Part shown: piece by piece, positions 35,897 through 46,144 of the stretch | Layout of the letters: the number at the start of each line of letters is the position of its first letter | Position numbering within the stretch: the first letter of the stretch is position 1 | The notes under the pieces: model-generated | What the model was told of the DNA's origin: nothing | Databases searched by the model: none | The model's input: the letters and a program-made list of their open reading frames with translations, nothing else | Assembly (NCBI RefSeq): GCF_002217435.1 | Contig: NZ_MUHF01000003.1 | Location: 248,001 to 312,000, forward strand | Length of the DNA: 64,000 nt | Source of the DNA: Flavobacterium reichenbachii | GTDB taxonomy: Bacteria > Bacteroidota > Bacteroidia > Flavobacteriales > Flavobacteriaceae | Direction of reading: 5' to 3' | Position numbers and translations under genes: made by a program

Positions 35897-36337
35897 TTAA
35901 ATCAATCTTCTGTGGTAATTGATCTGGCCTAAATGATAAGCCAAATGTGTTGCTAAATGGACTAGAAAATAACCTGTAGTCATTTCTTTTTCGAATACGA
36001 TTTGAGGATAATTTTTTTCTAAATCTTCTTCTTTTAAAGAATCTAGTGCACTTTTTACAACCAAAATTGTATTTTCAATTTTCTCTATTAGTACGGCTTT
36101 AGGAATATCTTTTAAAGAAAATTCGAGTTCACGATTTCTGATATAATCTGTTTTTCCAATTTCTGCACCAATATACGTATTTAAATTTCCGATTAGGTGC
36201 AGGCAAAGATTTCCGGCAGCATTAGATATGTTTTTATCTACAGCCCAAATTTGCGCTTCTTCCGGATAAGATTCTATTTCTAATTTTAGCTTTTTAAGAT
36301 CTCTTTCGAAGAGCGATTTCAGTGTTTCGATTAACAT
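35897..36337 (-). CDS. DinB-like/DUF1572 family protein
   Basis: 146 residues, four-helix bundle layout of the DinB/YfiT superfamily. Metal-ligand histidines are likely in AGNLCLHLIGNLNTYI (near residue 47) and in the C-terminal FLVHLATHLAYHLGQINYH. Some relatives are bacillithiol or glutathione-type transferases; the thiol used here is unknown. Four bp downstream of the GyrI-like gene, so co-transcribed. Confidence 0.85.
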   Translation of the reverse strand: MLIETLKSLFERDLKKLKLEIESYPEEAQIWAVDKNISNAAGNLCLHLIGNLNTYIGAEIGKTDYIRNRELEFSLKDIPKAVLIEKIENTILVVKSALDSLKEEDLEKNYPQIVFEKEMTTGYFLVHLATHLAYHLGQINYHRRLI

Positions 36338-36341
36338 GATT

Positions 36342-36824
36342 CTAGTTTTTGAATTTTATAGGAATCCAAATTTCTTCTTCAGAATTAGGATCGTCTTTTT
36401 TGTATTTTTCATCCATTACCGCAAAATGTGGTCTGTTGTCTACTTTATATTCAGAGTTTGGCAGCCATTCTGCGAATATAGAATGATAGGTTCTCTGTCC
36501 GTCTGTCTGCAGGCCTTTATGAATAAAAACAGCATATAATCCGGTTGGAATTAGTAAAGTTTCCATTTCTGAGGGAATGTTATCGAAATCACTGACTTCG
36601 ACTGCTGCCCACTTTTGAAAACGATCATTTGGATTAAAATTATCGAAATGATTTTCTGGAAAAACTTCAAGCGAATATAAATTAGAATTTACAGTATTTT
36701 CGATGCTTTTGCGTTTTGGCATAAAACTGCTCCATAACTGAAAAGTATTGTTTTCTGCAAATGACATCTGGATGTATTTACCAATCAGTTTTTTTTCGTT
36801 TAATGTTTCTATTCGGGCTTCCAT
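36342..36824 (-). CDS. GyrI-like/effector-binding domain protein
   Basis: 160 residues from the ATG at 36824 (MEARIETLNEKKLIGKYIQM). A longer frame runs into the DUF4249 gene and is not preferred. The whole protein is a SHS2-type GyrI-like domain: EARIETLNEKKLIGK at the start, WAAVEVSDFDNIP in the middle, GLYAVFIHKG, and the closing YHSIFAEWLPNSEYKVDNRP with EIWIPIK. No HTH is attached, so this is a stand-alone small-molecule binding or hydrolase-like version. Sits between the DUF4249 and DinB-like genes on one strand. Confidence 0.85.
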   Translation of the reverse strand: MEARIETLNEKKLIGKYIQMSFAENNTFQLWSSFMPKRKSIENTVNSNLYSLEVFPENHFDNFNPNDRFQKWAAVEVSDFDNIPSEMETLLIPTGLYAVFIHKGLQTDGQRTYHSIFAEWLPNSEYKVDNRPHFAVMDEKYKKDDPNSEEEIWIPIKFKN

Positions 36825-36834
36825 ACATGCAAAA

Positions 36835-37653
36835 TTATTCAATTTTATATTGTTTTGAATCAATTTCGCTTAAAGAAAAATAGCCCAGCGGGTAATTTGT
36901 TTTATCGGTCGTATTGATAATGTTTCCTCTTACAGTCGCGGGAGGCGATTGAAACGGACCGCCAACGTTACTGCCGGCAATGCTCACGAGAATGTTCATA
37001 TAGTTATAGTACTGTTTTGAGATGCCGTAGTGCGTTATTTCAATTTCATCACCAGGTTTTAATTCATCATCATCAGAGCTGCTGAAAATTTCGTTTCCCT
37101 GATAAAATTTATCTTCAGAAACATAATAGCTGGAAGTGATTTTACTAGAGTAAGTGTATTTAAACAAATAAAAATTATCTTCTGGCGGATCTGTAAAGAA
37201 TGCTTTTACTTCGATATCTTTTCCTGTAAATCCTCCTTCATTATTTTGTTCAAGGCGAGTAATAGGTGCTACAGATTTTAATGTTTCGCTAGCGGTATAA
37301 GTATTGCCGCCAGAAACTACAGTCAAAGTGTAGGTTTCGTTTATTTCCGGTTTAAAATTATTGCAGACGTATCGTCCGGTTTTAGAGTTTTCTGTAAAAT
37401 TGAATTGTTGATTTTTACTGTTTTTTATCGATACGACTGCACCAGAAACTACCGGAATTACGTTTTCAAAATATCCGGTTGTAGTCGATAATTGTATAGT
37501 CTGCTGCGTTCCTGTTGTTCCTTTTTTCCAGTTTATAGCCGCTTCAATGACTAATTTTGGCGCTGCAGTATCTAAATCGACATCTACAACTTCTTCACAG
37601 CTTAGAAAGAAAAGAGATAATAAAAACACCATTAAGAATCTTGCTTTTTTCAT
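36835..37653 (-). CDS. DUF4249 family lipoprotein
   Basis: 272 residues. Signal MKKARFLMVFLLSLFFLSC with lipobox FFLSC (Cys19). The mature start EEVVDVDLDTAAPKLVIEA is characteristic of DUF4249: an acidic stretch followed by a beta-sandwich, with NETYTLTVVSGGNTYTA in the middle. Genes of this family regularly follow a TonB-dependent receptor in Bacteroidota and are thought to be its surface partner. Here it lies 37 bp downstream of such a receptor. Confidence 0.9.
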   Translation of the reverse strand: MKKARFLMVFLLSLFFLSCEEVVDVDLDTAAPKLVIEAAINWKKGTTGTQQTIQLSTTTGYFENVIPVVSGAVVSIKNSKNQQFNFTENSKTGRYVCNNFKPEINETYTLTVVSGGNTYTASETLKSVAPITRLEQNNEGGFTGKDIEVKAFFTDPPEDNFYLFKYTYSSKITSSYYVSEDKFYQGNEIFSSSDDDELKPGDEIEITHYGISKQYYNYMNILVSIAGSNVGGPFQSPPATVRGNIINTTDKTNYPLGYFSLSEIDSKQYKIE

Positions 37654-37690
37654 GATATATCTTTTGATTTCTTTTACAGAAAATGATTTT

Positions 37691-40069
37691 TTAAAATTTG
37701 AAATTATAACTTACCGCAGGAACCATTCCGAAAATAGAAGTTTTAACTGCTTCATTTTCTCCTGTATCAACATTTTGCCTAAAGTTTATGGAAGCCGCAT
37801 TTTGTCGATTGTATAAGTTGTAGATACTAAAAACCCATTCGCCTTTCCAGTTTCTGTCTTTGTTTCTTCTAGGAGTCAGGGTTGCAGATATATCCAAATG
37901 ATGATAAGCAGGAAGACGGCTTTCGTTTCTCAAACCATAGCTCGGAACTGTAATGCCCAGATATTCATATTGACCGTTAGGATAGGTGACAGGCTGACCA
38001 GACTGCAAAGCAAAGTTAGCGCCAAATGACCATTTTTCGTTTAAGTTATAAGCAGATGTAATGGCTAAATTATGTGTTTTGTCGTATGCAGAACTGTACC
38101 ATTGCCCGTTATTGATTCCTGTTTCTTCTGGAGTTCTTCCCGGTGTCTGTTGTTGTGATTTTGATAAAGTATACGAAATCCATCCATTAAACTTGCCTTC
38201 ATTTTTCTTCAGCATAATTTCGAGACCATATGCCCTCATTTGTCCGTTTAAAATTACTTGTTCAATTGCATTATTGGCAATTAAATCTGCACCATCAATA
38301 TAATCTAACCTGTTTTGAATTTCTTTATAATAAGTTTCGACTTCGAGCGAGTAAGCTCCGTCTTTTATATTTCTAAAATAGCCTAAGGCAACCTGATCTG
38401 CAATCTGCGGTTTAATATATTTGTCACTAGGCATCCAGACATCCAGCGGAGTAGGCGATGAGGTATTTGAAATCAACTGAAGATATTGTGCCATTCTGTT
38501 GTAACTCGCTTTTATGGATTGATTATCATTTAATTGATATGAGACAGCAAATCTCGGCTCCAAATTATTATAATCCTGAATTACTTTGTTTTTGCCATAA
38601 TATTGGGTCGAACTTGGAGTTCCTTTTTCATAAATCTGCATATCTGTATTAAAAACAACAGGATTATTATTGGCATAATAATTTACAGTCGAAGATCCTA
38701 AACGATAAAATAAACTATAACGAAGTCCGTAAGAAATTGTAATTTTTGTTGAAAGCTGATTTTCAGCATCTAAATAAACTGAAGGCTCAAAAGCATATTT
38801 TTTATCTAATTGATCCGGATTAATTCCCGAGCTATCGCCGGAGGGCTTGATTGTTCCGGGATTAAATTCGTAATAAATACCGCTTAATCCATAATTTAAT
38901 TTGAACTTATCTGAAATATAATGTTTGAAATCATATTTTATATTGTAATTTTTAATGCCCGAATCCCATTTAAAGCCAACGAAATCGAGATCCAATCCGT
39001 AATAATAGTCACTGTAAATCAAGGATAAATTAGAGAATAATTTATCAGAATATAAATGATTCCAACGTAGATTTAAAGTTGCATTTCCGTATATATTCGA
39101 GAAACTTTTATTTAAACTAAAAACATCCCGCCCAAAATAACCGGATAAATATAAACTATTATTATCATTTACCTTAAAGCTTATTTTGGTATTTAAATCA
39201 TAAAAATAAGCCGAATTATCTTTTTGCTCTTCAGATAATTTTAAAAATAAATGAGCATAAGAAGCCCTTCCTCCAATTAAAAATGATCCTCTGTCTTTTA
39301 CGATCGGACCTTCTGCAAGAAGCCGGCTTGAAATTAATCCGATACCACCATTCATATGGAAATCTTTACTATTTCCGTCTTTTTGATAAATGTCTAAAAC
39401 CGAAGAAGCTCTTCCTCCAAAACGCGCGGGAATACCGCCTTTGTATAATTTGAGATCTTTAATCGCATCGGGATTAAAAACTGAGAAAAACCCAAACACG
39501 TGCGAAGAATTGAATATAGTGGCTTCGTCTAATAAAATTAAGTTTTGGTCTGCACCGCCTCCGCGAACATTAAATCCAGAAGCACCTTCGCCGGCATTGG
39601 TAACTCCAGGGAGTAATAATATTGATTTTAAAACATCAACTTCTCCCAAAACAACAGGCATTTTTTTTATAGTAGAAATAGAAAGTTTATTAATGCTCAT
39701 TTCTGGCGATTTAATATTTACTTTCCCCTTATTGTCTGTAATCACAACTTCCTGAAGTTCTTGTCCTTCCTGTAGAGAAAAATTGCTTTTAGTATTCTGA
39801 TTTAAAATAATTATTTTTTGAATCGTTTGATAACCAACATAAGTAATTTCTACCTGATGCTCTCCTTTGGGAACTGTAATCGAAAAAAAACCATATTCAT
39901 TTGTTGTAGTTCCAATTTTAAGAGCTGGAATATAAATATTCACACCAATTAGAGTTTCGTTGTTTTTATAATCGGTAATAGTACCGCTTAGCGTAAATTT
40001 TTCCTGAGAATAGGAACTTAAAGATGATAAAATAACGATAAGAAATACAGTAATGCTTTTTGAAATCAT
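37691..40069 (-). CDS. TonB-dependent receptor with carboxypeptidase-like N-terminal domain
   Basis: 792 residues. Sec signal (MISKSITVFLIVILSSLSSYSQ); CarboxypepD_reg-like domain at about 25-105 (FTLSGTITDYKNNETLIGVN); plug at about 120-225 (FNVRGGGADQNLILLDEATI, GGIPARFGGRASSVLDI); then the 22-strand barrel ending in the aromatic signature YNFKF. It imports a large substrate across the outer membrane with energy from TonB. The substrate is unknown; the short plug and FecA-like layout resemble the DUF4249-linked group rather than SusC. First gene of the pair. Confidence 0.93.
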   Translation of the reverse strand: MISKSITVFLIVILSSLSSYSQEKFTLSGTITDYKNNETLIGVNIYIPALKIGTTTNEYGFFSITVPKGEHQVEITYVGYQTIQKIIILNQNTKSNFSLQEGQELQEVVITDNKGKVNIKSPEMSINKLSISTIKKMPVVLGEVDVLKSILLLPGVTNAGEGASGFNVRGGGADQNLILLDEATIFNSSHVFGFFSVFNPDAIKDLKLYKGGIPARFGGRASSVLDIYQKDGNSKDFHMNGGIGLISSRLLAEGPIVKDRGSFLIGGRASYAHLFLKLSEEQKDNSAYFYDLNTKISFKVNDNNSLYLSGYFGRDVFSLNKSFSNIYGNATLNLRWNHLYSDKLFSNLSLIYSDYYYGLDLDFVGFKWDSGIKNYNIKYDFKHYISDKFKLNYGLSGIYYEFNPGTIKPSGDSSGINPDQLDKKYAFEPSVYLDAENQLSTKITISYGLRYSLFYRLGSSTVNYYANNNPVVFNTDMQIYEKGTPSSTQYYGKNKVIQDYNNLEPRFAVSYQLNDNQSIKASYNRMAQYLQLISNTSSPTPLDVWMPSDKYIKPQIADQVALGYFRNIKDGAYSLEVETYYKEIQNRLDYIDGADLIANNAIEQVILNGQMRAYGLEIMLKKNEGKFNGWISYTLSKSQQQTPGRTPEETGINNGQWYSSAYDKTHNLAITSAYNLNEKWSFGANFALQSGQPVTYPNGQYEYLGITVPSYGLRNESRLPAYHHLDISATLTPRRNKDRNWKGEWVFSIYNLYNRQNAASINFRQNVDTGENEAVKTSIFGMVPAVSYNFKF

Positions 40070-40150
40070 CGTCTTGGTTTTGAGTTTACATAGTTAAGAA
40101 TTCTTGCTAAGTATTGCCGTAATGAGTTTGTTAAACATTAGTTAAGATAA

Positions 40151-40178
40151 AAAAAGACAGCCAATTGGCTGTCTTTTT
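40151..40178. terminator. icd terminator (perfect 28-bp palindrome)
   Basis: AAAAAGACAGCCAA followed by its exact complement, with T/A tracts on both ends. It lies just after the icd stop and works in either direction in principle. Confidence 0.8.
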
Positions 40179-40204
40179 AATGAATAGTATTATATAATCT
40201 TGTA

Positions 40205-42487
<2,283 letters not shown>

Positions 42488-42502
42488 TCAAAACGAGCGG
42501 AG

Positions 42503-42510
42503 CAAATATA
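42503..42510 (-). promoter_or_regulatory. icd -7 box
   Basis: TATATTTG on the minus strand, about 75 bases before the ATG. Confidence 0.5.
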
Positions 42511-42675
42511 ATAAAAACAGTCCGAAAACGGTGTAGTTTTTCGGAGAAATACCGAAATTATCAGATTGTTATTTCGGACTCATTTAATTGCTAAATTGGT
42601 GATTTTGGTATTAAAAAATTACAGTTTTGATCAATCATAAGTAAAAGCAGAACATTTCGAAAAACAAAAAGACTA

Positions 42676-42707
42676 AAACCCGACAGGTTTTAAAACCTGT
42701 CGGGTTT
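42676..42707. repeat. CCCGACAGG palindrome, copy 2
   Basis: Perfect 32-bp palindrome with the same 16-bp arms as 15099-15131. It lies in the 376-bp spacer between icd and rplS; the rest of this spacer holds the icd promoter and the rplS terminator. Confidence 0.8.
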
Positions 42708-42745
42708 GGCATAAACTAAATTCAAGATATTTTAAAAACAGGCAC

Positions 42746-42784
42746 AAAAAAAACTCGTTTCAAATTATTTGAAACGAGTTTTTT
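42746..42784. terminator. rplS terminator
   Basis: AAACTCGTTTCAAA and TTTGAAACGAGTTT arms around TTA, flanked by A and T tracts; works on the minus strand for rplS. Confidence 0.85.
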
Positions 42785-42803
42785 ATAACAAAGAGATAAA
42801 TGA

Positions 42804-43154
42804 TTATCTTCTTTTATCTTTAATCTTAGCTTTTTTACCAGTAAGTTCTCTGAAGTAGAAAATTCTAGCTCTACGAACTGCACCTTTTTTGTTGATTTCG
42901 ATTTTTTGTAAAGCAGGTAAGTTTACTGGGAAGATACGCTCAACTCCAATAGCACCAGACATTTTACGAATCGTGAAAGTTTCTGTGTTTCCAGAACCTC
43001 TTCTTTGAATAACAACTCCTTTAAAAAACTGAGTTCTTGTTTTTTCACCCTCTTTAATTTCGTAGAAAACTGTGATAGTATCTCCAGCTCCAAAAACAGG
43101 GAAATCTTTTTTAGCAACGAATTCGGTTTGAACGAATTTTAATAAATCTGCCAT
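42804..43154 (-). CDS. rplS: 50S ribosomal protein L19 (bL19)
   Basis: 116 residues, normal length. Sits at the 30S-50S interface. Starts ADLLKFVQTEF and contains FGAGDTITVFYEIKEG, QFFKGVVIQRRGSG and SGAIGVERIFPVNLP, all hallmark blocks, with a basic C-terminus (ELTGKKAKIKDKRR). Downstream of trmD on the same strand, the common order, but with a 216-bp gap that holds its own -7 box, so it can be transcribed alone. Confidence 0.98.
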   Translation of the reverse strand: MADLLKFVQTEFVAKKDFPVFGAGDTITVFYEIKEGEKTRTQFFKGVVIQRRGSGNTETFTIRKMSGAIGVERIFPVNLPALQKIEINKKGAVRRARIFYFRELTGKKAKIKDKRR

Positions 43155-43221
43155 GATAATTTTTAATTATAGTTTAGATAAGAGTAACATTCACGGATCT
43201 CGCCAGAGGTTAGTCTAATTC
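43155..43221 (-). promoter_or_regulatory. Candidate structured leader of rplS
   Basis: The transcript from the -7 box would have a leader of about 67 nt. Bases 43209-43216 can pair with 43181-43188 (eight positions, one C-C mismatch), and inside that helix 43206-43208 pair with 43199-43201 around a four-base loop. The section is richer in G and C than its surroundings. Autoregulation by L19 is suggested, not shown. Confidence 0.35.
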
Positions 43222-43226
43222 GGGTG

Positions 43227-43234
43227 CAAATGTA
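43227..43234 (-). promoter_or_regulatory. rplS -7 box
   Basis: TACATTTG on the minus strand. Confidence 0.55.
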
Positions 43235-43276
43235 GAAAATAATTATGAATTACAAATTGTAAATTGTATTTTTTTT

Positions 43277-43370
43277 AAGTCGAAAGTCATAAAGTCGAAA
43301 GTCATAAAGTTTTAGCAATCTAAAGATAAACATTTTAAATTCTAGACTTTATGACTTTCGACTTTTGACT
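43277..43370. repeat. AAAGTCGAAAGTCATAAAGT inverted and direct repeat
   Basis: The 20-bp arms at 43291-43310 and 43346-43365 are perfect inverted repeats, and the left arm is preceded by a partial direct copy from 43277. It ends directly at the trmD stop. No T tract follows, so it is not a standard terminator. Confidence 0.7.
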
Positions 43371-44051
43371 TTAATCCTCTTCTAACAAATCAGGTCTTCT
43401 ATTCTTCGTATGTTCGTACGCCATATCTTCACGCCATTTGTCAATTTTGGCAAAATGGCCGCTGGTTAAAACATCAGGAACTTTCCATCCTTTGTAATCT
43501 GCAGGACGTGTATATATAGGTCCAGAAAGTAAATTGTCTTGAAAACTATCCGTCAATGCCGAAGTCTCATCGCTTAAAACTCCTGGAATTAATCTTATTA
43601 GGGCATCAGATAAAACTAATGCGCCCAATTCTCCTCCAGATAAAACATAATCTCCAATCGAAATTTCCTTTGTAATAAAATGATCACGAACACGCTGATC
43701 GACTCCTTTATAATGACCGCATAAAATAATGATGTTTTCATACATCGACATTGTATTAGCCATTTTTTGGTTCAAAGTTTCGCCGTCTGGAGACATATAT
43801 ATAATCTCGTCATATTCGCGTTCGCTTTTAAGATGTGTTATACAAGCGTCAATTGGCTGTACAGTCATTACCATTCCGGCTCCTCCGCCAAACGGATAAT
43901 CATCTACACTTTTTTGCTTGTTTGTGGTGTAATCGCGTAAATTATGAAAATGAACTTCAACCAATCCTTTATCTATAGCTCTTTTCATAATCGAAGCCTC
44001 AAAAGGGCTTTTTAATAATTCAGGTAAAATCGTTATTATATCAATTCGCAT
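43371..44051 (-). CDS. trmD: tRNA (guanine(37)-N1)-methyltransferase
   Basis: 226 residues from the ATG at 44051 ([17 protein letters not shown]); a TTG nine bases upstream is rejected. SPOUT methyltransferase that makes m1G37 and prevents frameshifting. Trefoil-knot motifs: [29 protein letters not shown] and [17 protein letters not shown], then the catalytic Asp region LTDSFQ and C-terminal domain [14 protein letters not shown] with [10 protein letters not shown]. Own promoter. Confidence 0.98.
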   Translation of the reverse strand: MRIDIITILPELLKSPFEASIMKRAIDKGLVEVHFHNLRDYTTNKQKSVDDYPFGGGAGMVMTVQPIDACITHLKSEREYDEIIYMSPDGETLNQKMANTMSMYENIIILCGHYKGVDQRVRDHFITKEISIGDYVLSGGELGALVLSDALIRLIPGVLSDETSALTDSFQDNLLSGPIYTRPADYKGWKVPDVLTSGHFAKIDKWREDMAYEHTKNRRPDLLEED

Positions 44052-44071
44052 TTTCTTCAAAATTTCTCCGG

Positions 44072-44079
44072 CAAAGATA
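44072..44079 (-). promoter_or_regulatory. trmD -7 box
   Basis: TATCTTTG on the minus strand, 20 bases before the ATG at 44051. Confidence 0.55.
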
Positions 44080-44183
44080 CAAAGTTAATGTTAGAGATTT
44101 TTAAGAGTTTAAAAATGAAATTAAGGAAAAATCAGGTCGTTTTTTGTAAGATCAGAAAGGTTTATTCATATAATAATCTCCTT

Positions 44184-44216
44184 TTGTTATATAATTAACA
44201 TATTGATATACATTTG
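44184..44216 (+). promoter_or_regulatory. Complete flavobacterial promoter of the 44.3 kb lipoprotein gene
   Basis: TTG at 44184-44186, 22-base spacer, TACATTTG at 44209-44216. This fits the TTG-N17-23-TAnnTTTG consensus and is the only box in the window where I also see a -33 element at normal distance. Confidence 0.65.
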
Positions 44217-44294
44217 ATTAGGATTTGTAAGAAAAAATGTTTTATTTTTAATGTAAATTAAAGACGGGGGCTAATTTTATACCAAAAACACCAA

Positions 44295-44657
44295 ATGAAA
44301 AATTTATCTGCATTACTTTTATTATTAACAATTTGCATGTCATGTGCATCTTCACAGAATTCGATGGACGGCATGGTTGGAAAAACCAAGCAGAATTTTA
44401 TTAAAACATGGGGACCTGCTGTACGTGTTTTAAATAACGATCAAGAGGGCGAAATTTTAATCTACGCAGATCAGGTTTACGTAAAATCTGAGAATAATAG
44501 TTTTGAAATGGCTCACTCAAATTATTGGAATTACACTTTTGTTTACGTCAATAAAGAAGGGAAGATAGCTTCTTATCGAAAAGAAAAACAAGTGTTTCCG
44601 CCACAGCAAATTAGTGCAGGAGACCTAATTAAGTCGAATGCAATTAGTGCAAAATAA
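44295..44657 (+). CDS. Small lipoprotein, possibly BamE/SmpA-like
   Basis: 120 residues. Signal MKNLSALLLLLTICMSC (lipobox CMSC, Cys17). The segment MVGKTKQNFIKTWGPAVRVL followed by EGEILIYADQVYV has the layout of the small BamE/SmpA/OmlA fold (short helix after G-x-T, then strands), where the signature is G-x-T-x-x-x-V/F-x-x-x-x-G. This is inference from pattern only. Has its own promoter and terminator. Confidence 0.7.
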   Translation: MKNLSALLLLLTICMSCASSQNSMDGMVGKTKQNFIKTWGPAVRVLNNDQEGEILIYADQVYVKSENNSFEMAHSNYWNYTFVYVNKEGKIASYRKEKQVFPPQQISAGDLIKSNAISAK

Positions 44658-44663
44658 AATAAT

Positions 44664-44699
44664 AAAAAAGCTGTATTTTTAAAATGCAGCTTTTTTTTT
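44664..44699 (+). terminator. Terminator of the 44.3 kb lipoprotein gene
   Basis: AAGCTGTATTTT / AAAATGCAGCTT arms (one G-T pair) with a long T tract. Confidence 0.8.
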
Positions 44700-44763
44700 A
44701 CGTGACCTATTTTTTCATAAATTTAGATTTTGAAAATAATATCACTTTCTAAATAGTAGTACA

Positions 44764-45225
44764 ATGAAAAAAATAGTAATTCTTCTTCTATCCGTTCTAT
44801 TATTTATATCCTGCAGGCAAACAAAAGAACCTAATCTTGATCCAACTGAAAAAGAAAAAATTGTAAAGCAGTATTTCGAGTTGTTTAATAAACATCAATG
44901 GAAAGAAATGGCGGCGATGTATGCGCCGGTTTCTGATTTTAAAGATCCTTCTTTTGGAAAAGAAATGATCACTCAGACCAGAAAGCAGACAATCGATAAA
45001 TATACTGCACTAAATGCTGTTTTTCCTGATCTGCATGATGAAATTATCCATATTTATCCTTCAGATGAAAAACATATTATTGTCGAATTTATTTCATCGG
45101 GAACGGCCGCAGATGGAACAAAATTTAAATTGCCCGTTTGTACAATTTTTACAATCGAGAACGGAAAAATCATCAAAGATTTTACTTATTTTGATAATTT
45201 TGATGATCCGGAATCTAATAAATAA
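44764..45225 (+). CDS. NTF2-like/SnoaL-like lipoprotein
   Basis: 153 residues. Signal MKKIVILLLSVLLFISC (lipobox LFISC, Cys17). The mature part has the SnoaL/NTF2-like cone fold signature: VKQYFELFNKHQWKEMAAMYAPV, then a strand pair around IIVEFISSGTAADGTKFKLP and CTIFTIENGKIIKDFTYFDN, the usual ending. First gene of an operon that runs to 48657; the gaps are 35, 5, 29, 7 and 17 bp. Probably a ligand-binding or isomerase-like periplasmic protein; reaction unknown. Confidence 0.85.
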   Translation: MKKIVILLLSVLLFISCRQTKEPNLDPTEKEKIVKQYFELFNKHQWKEMAAMYAPVSDFKDPSFGKEMITQTRKQTIDKYTALNAVFPDLHDEIIHIYPSDEKHIIVEFISSGTAADGTKFKLPVCTIFTIENGKIIKDFTYFDNFDDPESNK

Positions 45226-45260
45226 AGCTAGATTTACTTTTTGAATTTCAATATAAAATA

Positions 45261-46139
45261 ATGGTTTCCAGACGAATTTTTATCATCAATGGAAGTTTGG
45301 CAGCTGCAGCTGTTTTAACTCTGCCGTCATTAGCATTTACTATGAAGAAAAAAGAAATTGGTTTGCAGTTATACACACTGCGTGATGAACTTCCTAAAAA
45401 TGTAAAATTAGTTTTAGAAAAAGTTGCTTCAGCGGGCTACACCACTGTTGAAACTTATGGTTTTTCTGTTAAAGATCAGTTTTGGGGATTGTCTGCTGTT
45501 GAATTGAAAAAGATATTGGATGCAAACCGTCTTAAAGCCGTAAGCGGTCATTATAATTCTGGAACTTTTCTGGCCGACGGAAATACAACGGAACTAATAG
45601 AATCAATTAAAGCAGCAAAAATTTTAAAAAGCGAATATTTTACCATTCCCTGGATTGACGAACCAATCCGAAGAAGCAGTGAAGATTATAAAGTAATCGC
45701 GTCAAGGCTCAATCTGGCTGCTAAACTGTGTAAGGAAGCAGGTTTAAAATTAGCATACCATAATCATGATTTCGAATTTATAAAATATAATGGCATAACA
45801 GGATTTGAAATTCTGCTGCAAGAAACAGATAAAAATCTAGTGTTTTTTGAGATGGATTTATACTGGGTTTTTTACTCTGGAAATAATCCTCTTCAATTGT
45901 TTAAAGAAAATCCAGGCCGCTTTAAATTGTGGCATGTAAAAGATATGGATAAGAAAATACCAGCTTTAAATACAGAAATTGGTTCAAGTTCGATAGATTT
46001 TAAAGCTGTTTTTGCAGCAGCAAAACTATCGGGAATGGATCATTTTTTTGTAGAACAGGAAAATAATTTTGCCGTTGATTCTTTTACATCCATAAGAGCA
46101 AGTTCAGATTTTATACTAAACCACTTAACTAACTTATAA
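45261..46139 (+). CDS. Exported sugar phosphate isomerase/epimerase-like (xylose isomerase-like TIM barrel) protein
   Basis: 292 residues. The N-terminus MVSRRIFIINGSLAAAAVLT has an SRR-F-I pattern and an Ala-rich core like a Tat signal, which would mean export of a folded, metal-bound enzyme. The AP-endonuclease-2/IolE barrel follows: KEIGLQLYTLRDEL, VSGHYNSGTF, LKLAYHNHDFEF (metal His and Glu), FFEMDLYWVFYSG, LWHVKDMDKK and HFFVEQEN. The substrate is likely a sugar or keto-sugar but cannot be fixed. Second gene of the operon. Confidence 0.88.
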   Translation: MVSRRIFIINGSLAAAAVLTLPSLAFTMKKKEIGLQLYTLRDELPKNVKLVLEKVASAGYTTVETYGFSVKDQFWGLSAVELKKILDANRLKAVSGHYNSGTFLADGNTTELIESIKAAKILKSEYFTIPWIDEPIRRSSEDYKVIASRLNLAAKLCKEAGLKLAYHNHDFEFIKYNGITGFEILLQETDKNLVFFEMDLYWVFYSGNNPLQLFKENPGRFKLWHVKDMDKKIPALNTEIGSSSIDFKAVFAAAKLSGMDHFFVEQENNFAVDSFTSIRASSDFILNHLTNL

Positions 46140-46144
46140 TATTT

